DNA from: Vibrio tritonius
Lineage (GTDB): Bacteria > Pseudomonadota > Gammaproteobacteria > Enterobacterales > Vibrionaceae
Assembly: GCF_001547935.1 (NCBI RefSeq)
Contig: NZ_AP014635.1
Location: forward strand, 1,116,001-1,180,000
Direction: 5' to 3'
DNA length: 64,000 bases
A program made the translations under genes and the position numbers. Shown piece by piece: positions 1 through 8,349 of the stretch. The notes beneath the pieces are model-generated. The model did not search any database. It was not told where the DNA came from and saw only the letters and a program-made list of their open reading frames with translations. Position 1 is the first letter of the stretch, and every line of letters begins with the position of its first letter.

Positions 1-458
1 AGGCTCTTTTGGGAGACTGGAACTTATGTCAAAGGGAGCAAAAAAATGTTGCACTATTGATGATCGATGTGGACTATTTTAAACGCTACAATGACAGCTA
101 TGGTCATTTAGCCGGTGACGAATGCTTAAAAAGTATTGCTCGAGCGCTGCAAGCTTCTGTGCGCCGAACCTCGGATAGCAGTTGTCGTTATGGTGGTGAA
201 GAGTTTGCTTGTTTACTGCCGTTTACCGATCAAGAGGGCGCGGTTTTATGTGCTGAAAATATTATTAATGAAGTGAAGAACCTGAATATTGAGCACAAAA
301 CGTCAGATGTTAGCTCGTTTGTGACCGTTAGCATTGGTATCGCTGTAAGAACTCCAACCCTCGATGTTCAGGTAGAACAACTGGTGAAAGAAGCTGATGA
401 AGCGCTTTATACGAGTAAACAAACTGGCCGAAATAAATTTACAGTGTATGCGTTATAA
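1..458 (+). CDS. Diguanylate cyclase GGDEF domain, 3' part only
   Basis: The left edge of the window cuts this gene; the reading frame is open from base 3, so the TTG at position 9 is not a credible start. The visible part is a GGDEF catalytic domain. It shows the MIDVDYFKRYND metal-binding segment, the GHLAGDECLK helix, the active-site loop RYGGEEFACL (canonical GGEEF signature) and the C-terminal ADEALYTSKQTGRNKF segment. Such domains make cyclic di-GMP from two GTP. The sensor part lies upstream and is not visible, so the input signal is unknown. An RxxD inhibitory site is not obvious just before GGEEF. The domain assignment is secure. Confidence 0.93.
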   Translation, partial: ALLGDWNLCQREQKNVALLMIDVDYFKRYNDSYGHLAGDECLKSIARALQASVRRTSDSSCRYGGEEFACLLPFTDQEGAVLCAENIINEVKNLNIEHKTSDVSSFVTVSIGIAVRTPTLDVQVEQLVKEADEALYTSKQTGRNKFTVYAL

Positions 459-647
459 CGCCATATGACACATTAGGTTTAGCCTCCGTTATCGTCCTAC
501 AATGACTCATAGACCTATAATCATTGGGCGATAGGGATGAGTTTGCTTTCCTCTGTCATAATCTTAAACGTAATTTTTCCTAAACTTTCTTTAAAGCTTT
601 ACCATATTGACTACATTTATGTGAGTACCATTTCATAGGACATTGTG

Positions 648-1253
648 GTGAAAGTTTTAATCCTCATCGCCAGTATGCTATTGGCCTTTACGGCGCGCGC
701 ATCTGACGTCCCCATAGAAGAGCTGCGGTTTCCCGACCAGCAACTGCAAAAATGTGTGTTGGCGATGGCGCAACAACAACACATTCATTCTTCACGCGAC
801 ATGGAATATTTGCAGTGTGCGTTTGAAGGAAATGTGTCATTGGCAGGTATTAAACAGTTACCAGAACTGAAGTCGCTTGTGTTGAGTGGCGGTGAAATAA
901 ATGACCTGCCAGCTCTTAATCATATTCCAGCCTTACGTGACATATTACTTAGCCGTGTTAATTTAAATAAAGTAGATAAGTTGAATAAGCCGGATTTGGA
1001 TGTGGTGTTTAGTCGCGTTACGTTGAATGATTGGAGAGATTTAGCGAAAGTGCATGTCAGTACCATAGCGATAAAAAGTCCTGGTTCATGCTCTCAATAT
1101 CGTCCATTAATGAGGGACAAACGTGTTGCCTTAGTGATTAAAGGCGCTAGCGATAAACAAATTTCACAAGGAATGCTGCAAGTTTATAACGGAGATAAGA
1201 ACGTTTTTGTATCTCTTGATTGTGAGAGAGCAGATATATTGACACCTCTTTAA
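648..1253 (+). CDS. Exported leucine-rich-repeat-like protein, function unknown
   Basis: A protein of about 201 residues with a Sec signal peptide (KVLILIASMLLAFTARA, cleavage near ARA-S). Residues roughly 65-120 carry irregular leucine-rich-repeat-like spacing, with segments such as LPELKSLVLSGGEI, LNHIPALRDILLSRV and VDKLNKPDLDVVF. Four cysteines in the mature part may form disulfides in the periplasm. Two adjacent GTG codons (645 and 648) can serve as start; AGGA at 637-640 is better spaced from 648. No enzyme motif is seen. It ends 29 bp before the next gene, so co-transcription with the SDR gene is possible. I do not recognise a named family. Confidence 0.7.
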   Translation: MKVLILIASMLLAFTARASDVPIEELRFPDQQLQKCVLAMAQQQHIHSSRDMEYLQCAFEGNVSLAGIKQLPELKSLVLSGGEINDLPALNHIPALRDILLSRVNLNKVDKLNKPDLDVVFSRVTLNDWRDLAKVHVSTIAIKSPGSCSQYRPLMRDKRVALVIKGASDKQISQGMLQVYNGDKNVFVSLDCERADILTPL

Positions 1254-1282
1254 TAGATACAGATGGAAGATGAGGTAACACC

Positions 1283-2149
1283 ATGGATAAAAAGGTATTA
1301 CTGGCAGGGGCCACCGGGTATTTGGGCAGTTTTGTTGCTACGGAATTGTTGAAGCGAGATTACACAGTACGCACTATAGTACGAGATTCCGAAAAATTAT
1401 ACGAGAAGGGGATTGTTCCGCACGAGTTACTTGAAGCAGAAGTGACAGAGTCACATACCCTTAGTGGGTGTTGCGATGGTATTGATACGGTGATCTCTAC
1501 GGTCGGTATCACTCGTCAAAAAGACGGTTTGAGCTATATGGATGTAGACTATCAAGCCAACCTCAATCTTCTGGAACAAGCGAAAGCCAGTGGTGTACGT
1601 AAATTTATTTATGTCTCTATTTTGGATGGAGAGAAGTTACGTAAGGTGTCTCTCTGCGCCGCCAAGGAGCGATTTGTTGAAGCGCTCAAAACCTCAGGTC
1701 TAGAGTATACCGTGGTTCGACCTAATGGTTTTTTTTCCGACATGGATGAGTTTTACCACATGGCGGAAACGGGGCGTATTTTTCTGTTTGCTGGTGGGCA
1801 GTATAAGTCGAACCCAATCCATGGAGCCGATCTCGCTAGTTTGGTTGTTGATGCGATAGATATACCTAAACGTGAGGTCGCAGCCGGAGGCCCTGACGTC
1901 TTAACCCACAAGCAAATTGCAGAAATGGCGTTTAAGTGTGCTGGTAAGAAACCAGCCATTATTTATATCCCAAGTTGGGCGCGTGTATTGGCTATGGGGG
2001 CAAGCCGTTTTTTTACTAGTCGCCACCAATATGGCCCTATCGAATTCTTCATTACAGTGATGTCTCGAGATATGCTAGCTCCCCCCAAAGGGCATTTGCA
2101 TTTAGAGGAGCATTACCGTGAGTTACATGGTCACTCGGCCAGTAAATAA
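1283..2149 (+). CDS. Atypical SDR / NmrA-like NAD(P)-binding protein
   Basis: A 288-residue Rossmann protein. The N-terminal GATGYLGSFVATELL is the GxxGxxG dinucleotide-binding motif of extended and atypical short-chain dehydrogenases. VISTVGITRQKDG follows strand 4, and the strand-5 region FIYVSILDGEKL leads to LCAAKERFVEAL, which supplies the lysine of an atypical active site without a classical YxxxK. VVRPNGFFSDM is typical of NmrA-like and epimerase-like proteins. The substrate cannot be inferred. ATG at 1283 follows the purine-rich GATGAGGTAAC. A strong hairpin follows the gene at 2181-2206. Confidence 0.85.
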   Translation: MDKKVLLAGATGYLGSFVATELLKRDYTVRTIVRDSEKLYEKGIVPHELLEAEVTESHTLSGCCDGIDTVISTVGITRQKDGLSYMDVDYQANLNLLEQAKASGVRKFIYVSILDGEKLRKVSLCAAKERFVEALKTSGLEYTVVRPNGFFSDMDEFYHMAETGRIFLFAGGQYKSNPIHGADLASLVVDAIDIPKREVAAGGPDVLTHKQIAEMAFKCAGKKPAIIYIPSWARVLAMGASRFFTSRHQYGPIEFFITVMSRDMLAPPKGHLHLEEHYRELHGHSASK

Positions 2150-2180
2150 AGCCTCAATAAGCCAGACAGAATTTGCTCAT

Positions 2181-2206
2181 ATTCCTGCCTTAGCTGAGGC
2201 AGGAAT
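2181..2206 (+). terminator. Hairpin after the SDR gene, probable terminator
   Basis: ATTCCTGCCT (2181-2190) pairs perfectly with AGGCAGGAAT (2197-2206) around a 6-nt loop. TCATTTGTCTGTT follows, which is only moderately U-rich. It lies 31 bp after the stop of the SDR gene. Confidence 0.6.
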
Positions 2207-2662
2207 TCATTTGTCTGTTACATCACTATTGATGTCGATGATAAACCCACTCTAGTACTTTGTGATTCTTCGCTGCCGGAGCCATTTTTGCGTCTGGATA
2301 CCAAGAAAAATGTTCCGTTGGAATAGAGAAAGTAATGATAGTTTTATCGTTATGGCACGCAGGTCTGATATTTCGCAAAACCATATGCAACCAGATAACA
2401 GTTTTCATAAAATTGACATGTTTTTAGTAGTAGAATTTATGCTACTTAATATCATTTTTAATGATAATTTACGTTAATAGATGGAAGAAGTGTCAATAAA
2501 ATGGTGTTCGATATTAACAACTTGCATAAATACTGTGCAAATTTTAAAAAAGGCTTATGTAAAACTAGCGTTCTATCACAGAGTTGCTCATTGCAATTTG
2601 TCTTGATGTCTGCGCAGTCTATTCTATTAACAAAGTAGTCCTGATAATTGAGTGGATATTTT
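2207..2662. other. Intergenic stretch without a supported gene
   Basis: About 450 AT-rich bases between the SDR terminator and the small orphan gene. Short open frames exist on both strands but none has a good ribosome-binding site or recognisable composition. The promoter of the downstream small gene must lie here; no -35/-10 pair stands out clearly enough to call. Confidence 0.5.
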
Positions 2663-2998
2663 ATGGTAATGAGCATTCTTTTAGCGTTAGGGAACAAGCG
2701 TTGGTTTGCGAGCAAACCATGCACTGCGGGCATTTTTGCGGTTGAATCTCTACGTAATAAAGTTCAGAGCAGTTTAACATCGGGGCACTTTGATTGTTTG
2801 GAAAATCGTCTTACTCTGCAAGAGATGCAGTCGATTGAAGAACATTATAGATTTAAAGATTATAAAGCGATTCAAGAGCTATTCGAACAATACGTGGTAT
2901 TGATGCGCTTGGTTAAGCAAGAAAAAAATAGTGCTAAGGTCAATTGTTTGACTGGAGAGCTTGGGGTGGTGTTAAGCCATCTTGAAAAGCGACTTTAA
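2663..2998 (+). CDS. Small hypothetical protein (about 111 residues)
   Basis: I do not recognise a family. The frame is open from TTG at 2648, but ATG at 2663 (or 2669) is the more likely start. The N-terminal segment MVMSILLALGNKRWFAS is hydrophobic then basic. The remainder is predicted helical and charged (LTLQEMQSIEEHYRF, KAIQELFEQYVVLMRLVKQ) and looks like a cytoplasmic helical bundle. It is followed by a textbook terminator at 3036-3064, which supports a real transcription unit ending here. Confidence 0.55.
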   Translation: MVMSILLALGNKRWFASKPCTAGIFAVESLRNKVQSSLTSGHFDCLENRLTLQEMQSIEEHYRFKDYKAIQELFEQYVVLMRLVKQEKNSAKVNCLTGELGVVLSHLEKRL

Positions 2999-3035
2999 GT
3001 CCATTTGATTAACAACGCAAAGTCGGAATTATGGG

Positions 3036-3064
3036 AAAGGGAACTGGTTTTCAGTTCCCTTTTT
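3036..3064. terminator. Intrinsic terminator between convergent genes
   Basis: AAAGGGAACTG (3036-3046) pairs perfectly with CAGTTCCCTTT (3052-3062), followed by a T run on the plus strand. The A run upstream lets it also work, more weakly, for the minus-strand ene-reductase gene that ends at 3089. Confidence 0.85.
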
Positions 3065-3088
3065 CTATTCTAACGGAGTGGTTCTGCC

Positions 3089-4189
3089 TTAGGCTGGCTT
3101 AAACAAATCCTTTAATCCGTGAGGTTGGCACCGCAAATATTGGGGTGATACCGCCATTGTGTCACCTAGCTCAGCAGCGGCATGCCATGGCCAACGGGGG
3201 TTATACAAGATGCCACGAGCTAAGCCTATCGCATCGGCTTGCTGTTTCTGTAAAATATCTTCCGCTTGATGCGGATCGGTAATCAAACCCACAGCAATAA
3301 CAGGCATGTCCACTTGGCCTTTTATTTGCTCTGCAAATGGTACTTGATAGTTAGGTTCGACTTTTAGTTGCTGTTTTGCCGTTAAACCACCGCTCGATAC
3401 GTGAATGTAGTGACAACCTTTCTTGTCTAATATTCTTGCCAACTCAATACTTTGTTGTTCATCCCAGCCGCCTTCAGCCCAATCGGTAGCGCTGATTCTT
3501 ATTCCGACAATGAATGATGCTGGCATAGCCGCCTTTATGGCGTCAAATACCTGCACTACTAACCGCATGCGATTTTCTAAACTACCTCCAAATTCATCTT
3601 GGCGCTGATTACTGATTGGTGATAAAAATTGGTGGAGTAAATAACCATGCGCTGCGTGGATTTCCACGCCCTGGAAGCCGGCTGCATGGGCCCGTTTAGC
3701 TCCTGCTACAAATGCATTTATAATGCGTTGAATACCCTCATCATTTAAAGCCTCTGGCGTAGGATCGCTTTCTGAAAACGTTGTTGGACTTGGTGCGACT
3801 GTTTGCCATCCATTAGGTTGGTCGGCTGCTATTGGTTGTCCCCCTTCCCAGGGTTTGCTGGTTGAGGCTTTACGACCTGCGTGACCTAATTGCATAACCA
3901 TTGGGGTTTTGCTGTAACGGGTAACGCGCTGGACAACTTGTTGCCAAGCATCTTGGCATTCTTGGTCCCAAATTCCTGCGTCGGCGTAGCTAATTCTTCC
4001 TTCTGGCGCAATAGCGCTTGCTTCAACAATCAGTAAACCAGCACCGGATTGAGCTAAGGTTGCATAGTGCTGTTCATGCCAAGGTTGTACCACTCCGTTT
4101 TCTGCTGAATACATACACATTGGCGCGACAATAATGCGATTACTCAGTGTGGTTTGACCGAGAGTCATGGGAGTAAATAGGGCTGACAC
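3089..4189 (-). CDS. NADH:flavin oxidoreductase, Old Yellow Enzyme family (YqjM/NamA-like)
   Basis: An FMN-dependent ene-reductase of about 366 residues, cytoplasmic, reducing activated C=C bonds with NAD(P)H. Features of the YqjM/NamA/XenA branch are APMCMYSAENG (the cysteine that tunes the flavin), QLGHAGRKA, the substrate-binding pair in VEIHAAHGYLLHQFLSP, ENRMRL, and the FMN phosphate segment near GLARGILYNPRWPWHAA. The frame opens upstream at TTG 4258, but AAGGAG lies six bases before GTG at 4189. That start gives the family's usual N-terminus (SALFTPMTLG), so I chose it. The physiological substrate is unknown. Confidence 0.92.
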   Translation of the reverse strand: MSALFTPMTLGQTTLSNRIIVAPMCMYSAENGVVQPWHEQHYATLAQSGAGLLIVEASAIAPEGRISYADAGIWDQECQDAWQQVVQRVTRYSKTPMVMQLGHAGRKASTSKPWEGGQPIAADQPNGWQTVAPSPTTFSESDPTPEALNDEGIQRIINAFVAGAKRAHAAGFQGVEIHAAHGYLLHQFLSPISNQRQDEFGGSLENRMRLVVQVFDAIKAAMPASFIVGIRISATDWAEGGWDEQQSIELARILDKKGCHYIHVSSGGLTAKQQLKVEPNYQVPFAEQIKGQVDMPVIAVGLITDPHQAEDILQKQQADAIGLARGILYNPRWPWHAAAELGDTMAVSPQYLRCQPHGLKDLFKPA

Positions 4190-4342
4190 ACGCTTCTCCT
4201 TAGGTATAACTTGTTTTTGAGAAAGGGTATTGTTACCCCAGACAATCGGAGAAGACAAGAACCTTGATACGGTGAATTTTTACCGAAGTCATTGATTGAT
4301 TCACTCTATAGAAGAGCATCGTCGGAGAAGGCTAGGTAACAT

Positions 4343-4368
4343 AAAAAACCTCCCATGGAGGGAGGTTT
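4343..4368 (-). terminator. Terminator of mqo
   Basis: On the minus strand AAACCTCCC pairs with GGGAGGTTT around a 5-nt loop and is followed by TTTTTT. It sits just downstream of the mqo stop codon. Confidence 0.85.
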
Positions 4369-4374
4369 GGATGG

Positions 4375-5985
4375 TTAATTCAGTGATTCATATTGCTTTT
4401 CAGTATTGGCTTGTGGCACCGCTTGTGGTTCTTCAATCCAATCATCTAGATGGTGTTCTAAGCCAAGGACTTTACTTGTTTCAAGCAACACTTTTTGGTT
4501 AAGTGTTGGCTGTTCGTGCAGTGATTGACCGTAAGATGGTACCATGGCTTTGATTTTCTCTTGCCACTCTTTGGTGGTCATCTTTTCTGCAAAACAGTTG
4601 CTTAATAGTTCAAGCATAATGGCTGCAGAGGTTGATGCACCTGGCGAGGCTCCTAATAGCGCTGTGAGGCTTTTATCTGCTGAGTTCACCAACTCAGTTC
4701 CAAGCTGCAATTGGCCGCCTTTCCCTGGAACATTCTTGATGATTTGTACTCGTTGACCAGCCTGCCATAAACGCCAATCTTCTTTTTTCGCATTCGGGAA
4801 AAAGGTTTGTAGAGCGGCAAAGCGATCATCGTCCGTTTGACGTAATTGATTTATTAAATAGGTAACGAGGTTAAAATTCGTCACTCCAACTTTTGCCATC
4901 GGTAATACATTGGCTGGCGTCAAAGAACTGAAGAGATCCCACAGAGACCCCTCTTTTAGAAATTTGCTCGAGAAGCTCGCAAACGGTCCAAACAACAGGA
5001 GACGTTTACCATCAATAACTCGGGTATCTAGGTGAGGTACAGACATAGGTGGCGCACCAACGGAAGCTTTACCATACACTTTAGCGAGGTGTTCAGTGAC
5101 GAGATCCTGATTCTCGGTTACTAGGAACTGACCTCCAACAGGGAACCCTGCATAGGCTCGTGCTTCAGGAATGCCAGATTTTTGTAGCAAGCGAAGAGAG
5201 GCCCCTCCCGCACCAATGAAGACATATTTAGCGTGAACATGACGAACTGGAGTATTGGCTTGAGTATCTTGTACTGATACGTTCCAACCACCGTCTGGAT
5301 GACGTGTTAGATGCGTGACTTGATGATTGAGATGCAGTGAAAAATGATCGCTAGACTTAAGTTGTTCAACCAACTGCTGAGTGAGAGCGCCGAAGTTAAC
5401 ATCGGTACCGAGACGGGTACGAGTTGCCGCGATAGGTTGATTTTCATCGCGACCTTTCATGATCAAAGGTATCCAAGATTTGATCTGTTCAGCGTCTTCA
5501 GAGTAAGCCATACCATCAAAAAGGGGACTGCGCTGCATCGACTGAAAACGTTTGCGCAGATAGGCAACATTATCCTCTCCCCAGACAAAACTCATATGAG
5601 GGACACTGTTAATAAAGGTGCTTGGATCTTTGATTAGCCCCTGTTGTACAAGGTAGGCCCAGAATTGACGAGACAACTGAAATTGCTCATAAATCTTAAT
5701 GGCTTTAGTGATATCAATTTGACCATCACTTTTTTGTGGAGTGTAGTTCATTTCAGCTAATGCTGAATGTCCTGTGCCAGCATTATTCCAACCATAAGAG
5801 CTTTCTTGAGCAACATCGCCCAAGCGTTCAAACATCTCAATGGTCCAGTTAGGCTCTAACTGTTGTAAGAAAGTTCCTAAAGTGGCACTCATTACACCAC
5901 CACCAATTAGAACCACGTCCACCAGCTGTTTCGTTGTATCAGAATGATGCTGGTGCAATCCATTATGACCAGTTACTTTTTTCAT
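4375..5985 (-). CDS. mqo: Malate:quinone oxidoreductase
   Basis: A 536-residue FAD enzyme that oxidises L-malate to oxaloacetate and passes electrons to the quinone pool; it is a peripheral membrane protein linking the TCA cycle to respiration. The FAD-binding [10 protein letters not shown] is at residues 28-37. Diagnostic Mqo segments follow: [20 protein letters not shown], the [13 protein letters not shown] region, [26 protein letters not shown] and the C-terminal [13 protein letters not shown]. Length and order match the family. The N-terminal 20 residues, rich in His, precede the Rossmann fold and are variable in the family. It has its own terminator at 4343-4368. Confidence 0.97.
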   Translation of the reverse strand: MKKVTGHNGLHQHHSDTTKQLVDVVLIGGGVMSATLGTFLQQLEPNWTIEMFERLGDVAQESSYGWNNAGTGHSALAEMNYTPQKSDGQIDITKAIKIYEQFQLSRQFWAYLVQQGLIKDPSTFINSVPHMSFVWGEDNVAYLRKRFQSMQRSPLFDGMAYSEDAEQIKSWIPLIMKGRDENQPIAATRTRLGTDVNFGALTQQLVEQLKSSDHFSLHLNHQVTHLTRHPDGGWNVSVQDTQANTPVRHVHAKYVFIGAGGASLRLLQKSGIPEARAYAGFPVGGQFLVTENQDLVTEHLAKVYGKASVGAPPMSVPHLDTRVIDGKRLLLFGPFASFSSKFLKEGSLWDLFSSLTPANVLPMAKVGVTNFNLVTYLINQLRQTDDDRFAALQTFFPNAKKEDWRLWQAGQRVQIIKNVPGKGGQLQLGTELVNSADKSLTALLGASPGASTSAAIMLELLSNCFAEKMTTKEWQEKIKAMVPSYGQSLHEQPTLNQKVLLETSKVLGLEHHLDDWIEEPQAVPQANTEKQYESLN

Positions 5986-6290
5986 TGGGCGTTACATCTC
6001 TTTTCACTTGCTAACAATTACGATCACATCTGTCCGCCATGGTTTTTATGATTTAAATCCACAAAAGACGCGATACTTTATCACTGTCGCACGACAATTG
6101 ATCAACAAAATTGGGATTTTTATGCAGCGGCAAGGTTTCTTTTTGTGTGTACAGCCTTCAACTTAAGTATTAGGAACCTTGGGTGAATATACCATCATTG
6201 AGGTGTGTAACAAGTGGTTAGCAATTGATTAATGCTGTTTACATAAACTTATGTCGTAAATATGTCATTTGTCACATTTTGTTACCACTA
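5986..6290. other. mqo upstream region
   Basis: About 300 AT-rich bases upstream of mqo that must hold its promoter. A half-site resembling a CRP box is present near 6015-6031 but its second half is poor, so I do not call it. No small gene or RNA is supported. Confidence 0.4.
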
Positions 6291-6292
6291 TG

Positions 6293-6318
6293 AAAAAAGG
6301 CACGCTCGGTGCCTTTTT
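6293..6318 (-). terminator. Terminator of the PepSY gene
   Basis: GGCAC (6299-6303) and GTGCC (6309-6313) form a short GC stem flanked by A6 on one side and T5 on the other. It can act in both directions; on the minus strand it follows the stop of the PepSY membrane protein. Confidence 0.75.
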
Positions 6319-6340
6319 ATGCATAAGAAGTTTTGTTGAG

Positions 6341-7696
6341 TTACCGCACAGGCTCAAGTGTTGCGGGCTTATACCAACGCCATCGGAGTACATCGACAGC
6401 GATAAATGCGACCAAACTGACCCCCATTACAGGCAATGACCACCCTAAAACAGTTGCGACAATAAATACCACTATTTGTCCCAGTTTGGATAATTTGAGC
6501 CATGCGCCAGTGAGGGGTTCCATCATGTCACCCGCTTTAGGGCGACGTATCCACCACATGCGATAGCCCCAAACGATCATGATGCACAATGCCAGCCCAA
6601 ACAGCGCCAAGACTATCTGGTTGGGTAAACCAAACAGCACCCCCATATGGGCATCAATGCCCCAGCGAATTAACTTTGCAACGAGTGGATAATCGGCAAA
6701 ATAGACATGACTAACCACTTTATTGCTGATGGGATCGATAGAGACGGCATCAACTTGAGTTGGCCAAGCTCGATCAATTTCATGCACCATCCAAGCTTTA
6801 CCTGCTTGGTAGGCCGGTACTATTTCAATTTTACCAGCGCTCAATCCGAAGGTGCGCGCAGAGGCAAGCACGCCATCAAATTGTTTATCTTGATAGAGAT
6901 AATGCGGATTGTTAGAGGGCAAGTGACGAGATACAGATGGAGTTACCCACCCAATCGTTTGGCGCCACTGTGCAATGTTGCTCCCTGCCCATTTCGACCA
7001 AGTTAAGCCTGTTGCAGAGAAAAACAAGAGGCCGACTGCAATCCATACGCCCACTTGACTGTGACGTGAGCGATGATATGCCCATGATCCTTTTTTGCTC
7101 TCTCGACGCATGGCACGGCGTTGATTCCACCATAAATAAAGACCGCCTAATGCCGCCACCCACATCCAAGAAGCGGCGAGTTCACTGTAGTTACGTCCGA
7201 CAGGGCCTAGCAGTAAATCGGTATGCATAAAGTCGATGGCGATACGCAGTGGCAAAATACCGCTGGTGCCATAACTGGCAAGATCGCCGTGAATGGCTAA
7301 CGTGACTGGATCAACAAATAGTGTGCGCACTTGGTAGTGATGAAGCGTGGGATCGCGAAACAGTACGCGCGTGGTTTGTCCCGGCGTTGGAGCAGGGCGT
7401 ACGGATTTAATCACTAATGGCTTGGTGAGCGCTTGACGCGCCGCTGCGATTTGTAAACTTAATGGCTGCGGTTGCCCTTGGTTCGTGGTGGTCAGTTCAT
7501 CGTGATACACCCACTGTTCTAGTTGTGGTGTCATCACATAAAGGGTGCCCGTTAAAGCGGCCATAAAAATGAAGGGGCCGACAAACAGGCCAATATAAAA
7601 GTGTAACCGGCGTACAAAACTGGTAACACCTTGGTTTAAATGTGAATTTTTCTTCATTGTCGCAGGTTGAGTTGATGATGCTTCTTCAGAAGGCAT
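6341..7696 (-). CDS. PepSY-associated TM helix domain membrane protein
   Basis: A 451-residue inner-membrane protein of the PepSY_TM family (often annotated iron-regulated membrane protein). The N-terminus has RRLHFYIGLFVGPFIFMAALTG, the family's first transmembrane segment with its conserved RxLHxxxGL. PepSY-like periplasmic segments follow, then membrane segments around FMHTDLLLGPVGRNYSELAAS, GVWIAVGLLFFSATGL and GIDAHMGVLFGLPNQIVLA. The conserved histidines in FMHTDLLLG and DAHMGVLFG match a family thought to handle metal or haem reduction at the membrane. AAGAGAA precedes the ATG. The DUF2946 protein lies 81 bp upstream on the same strand, a pairing common near siderophore or copper genes. 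Confidence 0.88.
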   Translation of the reverse strand: MPSEEASSTQPATMKKNSHLNQGVTSFVRRLHFYIGLFVGPFIFMAALTGTLYVMTPQLEQWVYHDELTTTNQGQPQPLSLQIAAARQALTKPLVIKSVRPAPTPGQTTRVLFRDPTLHHYQVRTLFVDPVTLAIHGDLASYGTSGILPLRIAIDFMHTDLLLGPVGRNYSELAASWMWVAALGGLYLWWNQRRAMRRESKKGSWAYHRSRHSQVGVWIAVGLLFFSATGLTWSKWAGSNIAQWRQTIGWVTPSVSRHLPSNNPHYLYQDKQFDGVLASARTFGLSAGKIEIVPAYQAGKAWMVHEIDRAWPTQVDAVSIDPISNKVVSHVYFADYPLVAKLIRWGIDAHMGVLFGLPNQIVLALFGLALCIMIVWGYRMWWIRRPKAGDMMEPLTGAWLKLSKLGQIVVFIVATVLGWSLPVMGVSLVAFIAVDVLRWRWYKPATLEPVR

Positions 7697-7777
7697 GATT
7701 CTTCTCTTATCAATAGATGTGAAAGAGCGGCCACACCTAAGTCAGTAATGCTTTATGTGGGCGGCATGTGTTTCATT

Positions 7778-8158
7778 TTATTTTGTAAATAGACAAGGAC
7801 AAAAAAGAGGCGGAGCTCGTGGGTGATAGCGTGAAAAGAGAAGTGAAATATGGAATTGATAATGTGCCGAGGTCACTCGGTATATTAGTAAAAAGGTACC
7901 TGTAAAGAGAGACAGTATAAGGCTAAATACACCATGTAACGTTGGCAAAAGGTCACAATAAGCACACCAACTCATGTGCGTGGTCGTGTGTTGATGTTTC
8001 GTTGTGGCTACATGCTGATGTTGTGTTACAGACATCGTTGGCATGTCGTTGCCTAAGGGCATCGATATGCTCATAGAAATCAGTGGCGCTATGTACAGCA
8101 CAAGCATGGTAAACAGCGAGAGCCATGCAGGGCTGCGCTTTACTGGTGTGAGTAACAT
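7778..8158 (-). CDS. DUF2946-like small membrane protein
   Basis: A protein of 126 residues with two hydrophobic segments (WLSLFTMLVLYIAPLISM and VFSLILSLFTGTFLLIYRV) separated by a His/Met-rich loop. The loop contains several QHxH and KHQH clusters and ends in WCAYCDLLP, which resembles the CPYC-type motif of DUF2946 proteins. The His, Met and Cys content suggests metal binding, probably copper or iron, but this is inference. It is upstream of and co-directional with the PepSY protein. No strong ribosome-binding site precedes ATG 8158, so the start is uncertain. Confidence 0.68.
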   Translation of the reverse strand: MLLTPVKRSPAWLSLFTMLVLYIAPLISMSISMPLGNDMPTMSVTQHQHVATTKHQHTTTHMSWCAYCDLLPTLHGVFSLILSLFTGTFLLIYRVTSAHYQFHISLLFSRYHPRAPPLFCPCLFTK

Positions 8159-8254
8159 ATGCTTGTTTTACAATCGTTTCATCTATGGGTAACAAGTAGG
8201 GCGGTAATATAACATGCCCATTACATTAAAAGATAGAATGAGGGGAAAGTACCA

Positions 8255-8285
8255 TAAAAAAATCCCTACCCGGGCGAGTAGGGAT
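8255..8285 (-). terminator. Terminator of the pectate lyase gene
   Basis: ATCCCTAC (8262-8269) pairs with GTAGGGAT (8278-8285). On the minus strand the stem is followed by seven T residues. It lies about 65 bp after the pectate lyase stop codon. Confidence 0.85.
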
Positions 8286-8349
8286 AATAGGGGGAAGAGC
8301 GTGAACAGCTTCCCTGTTAAAGGACTCTCTTAAAGAGTTAAAGCCTTAA

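Noticed and set aside
2226..2477. Short open frames on both strands downstream of the SDR gene
   Set aside because: They overlap each other on opposite strands, have no convincing start signals, and resemble no protein family.
6015..6031. CRP-like half-site upstream of mqo (ATGTGATCGTAATTG on the minus strand)
   Set aside because: Only one half matches; too weak to call a binding site without data.
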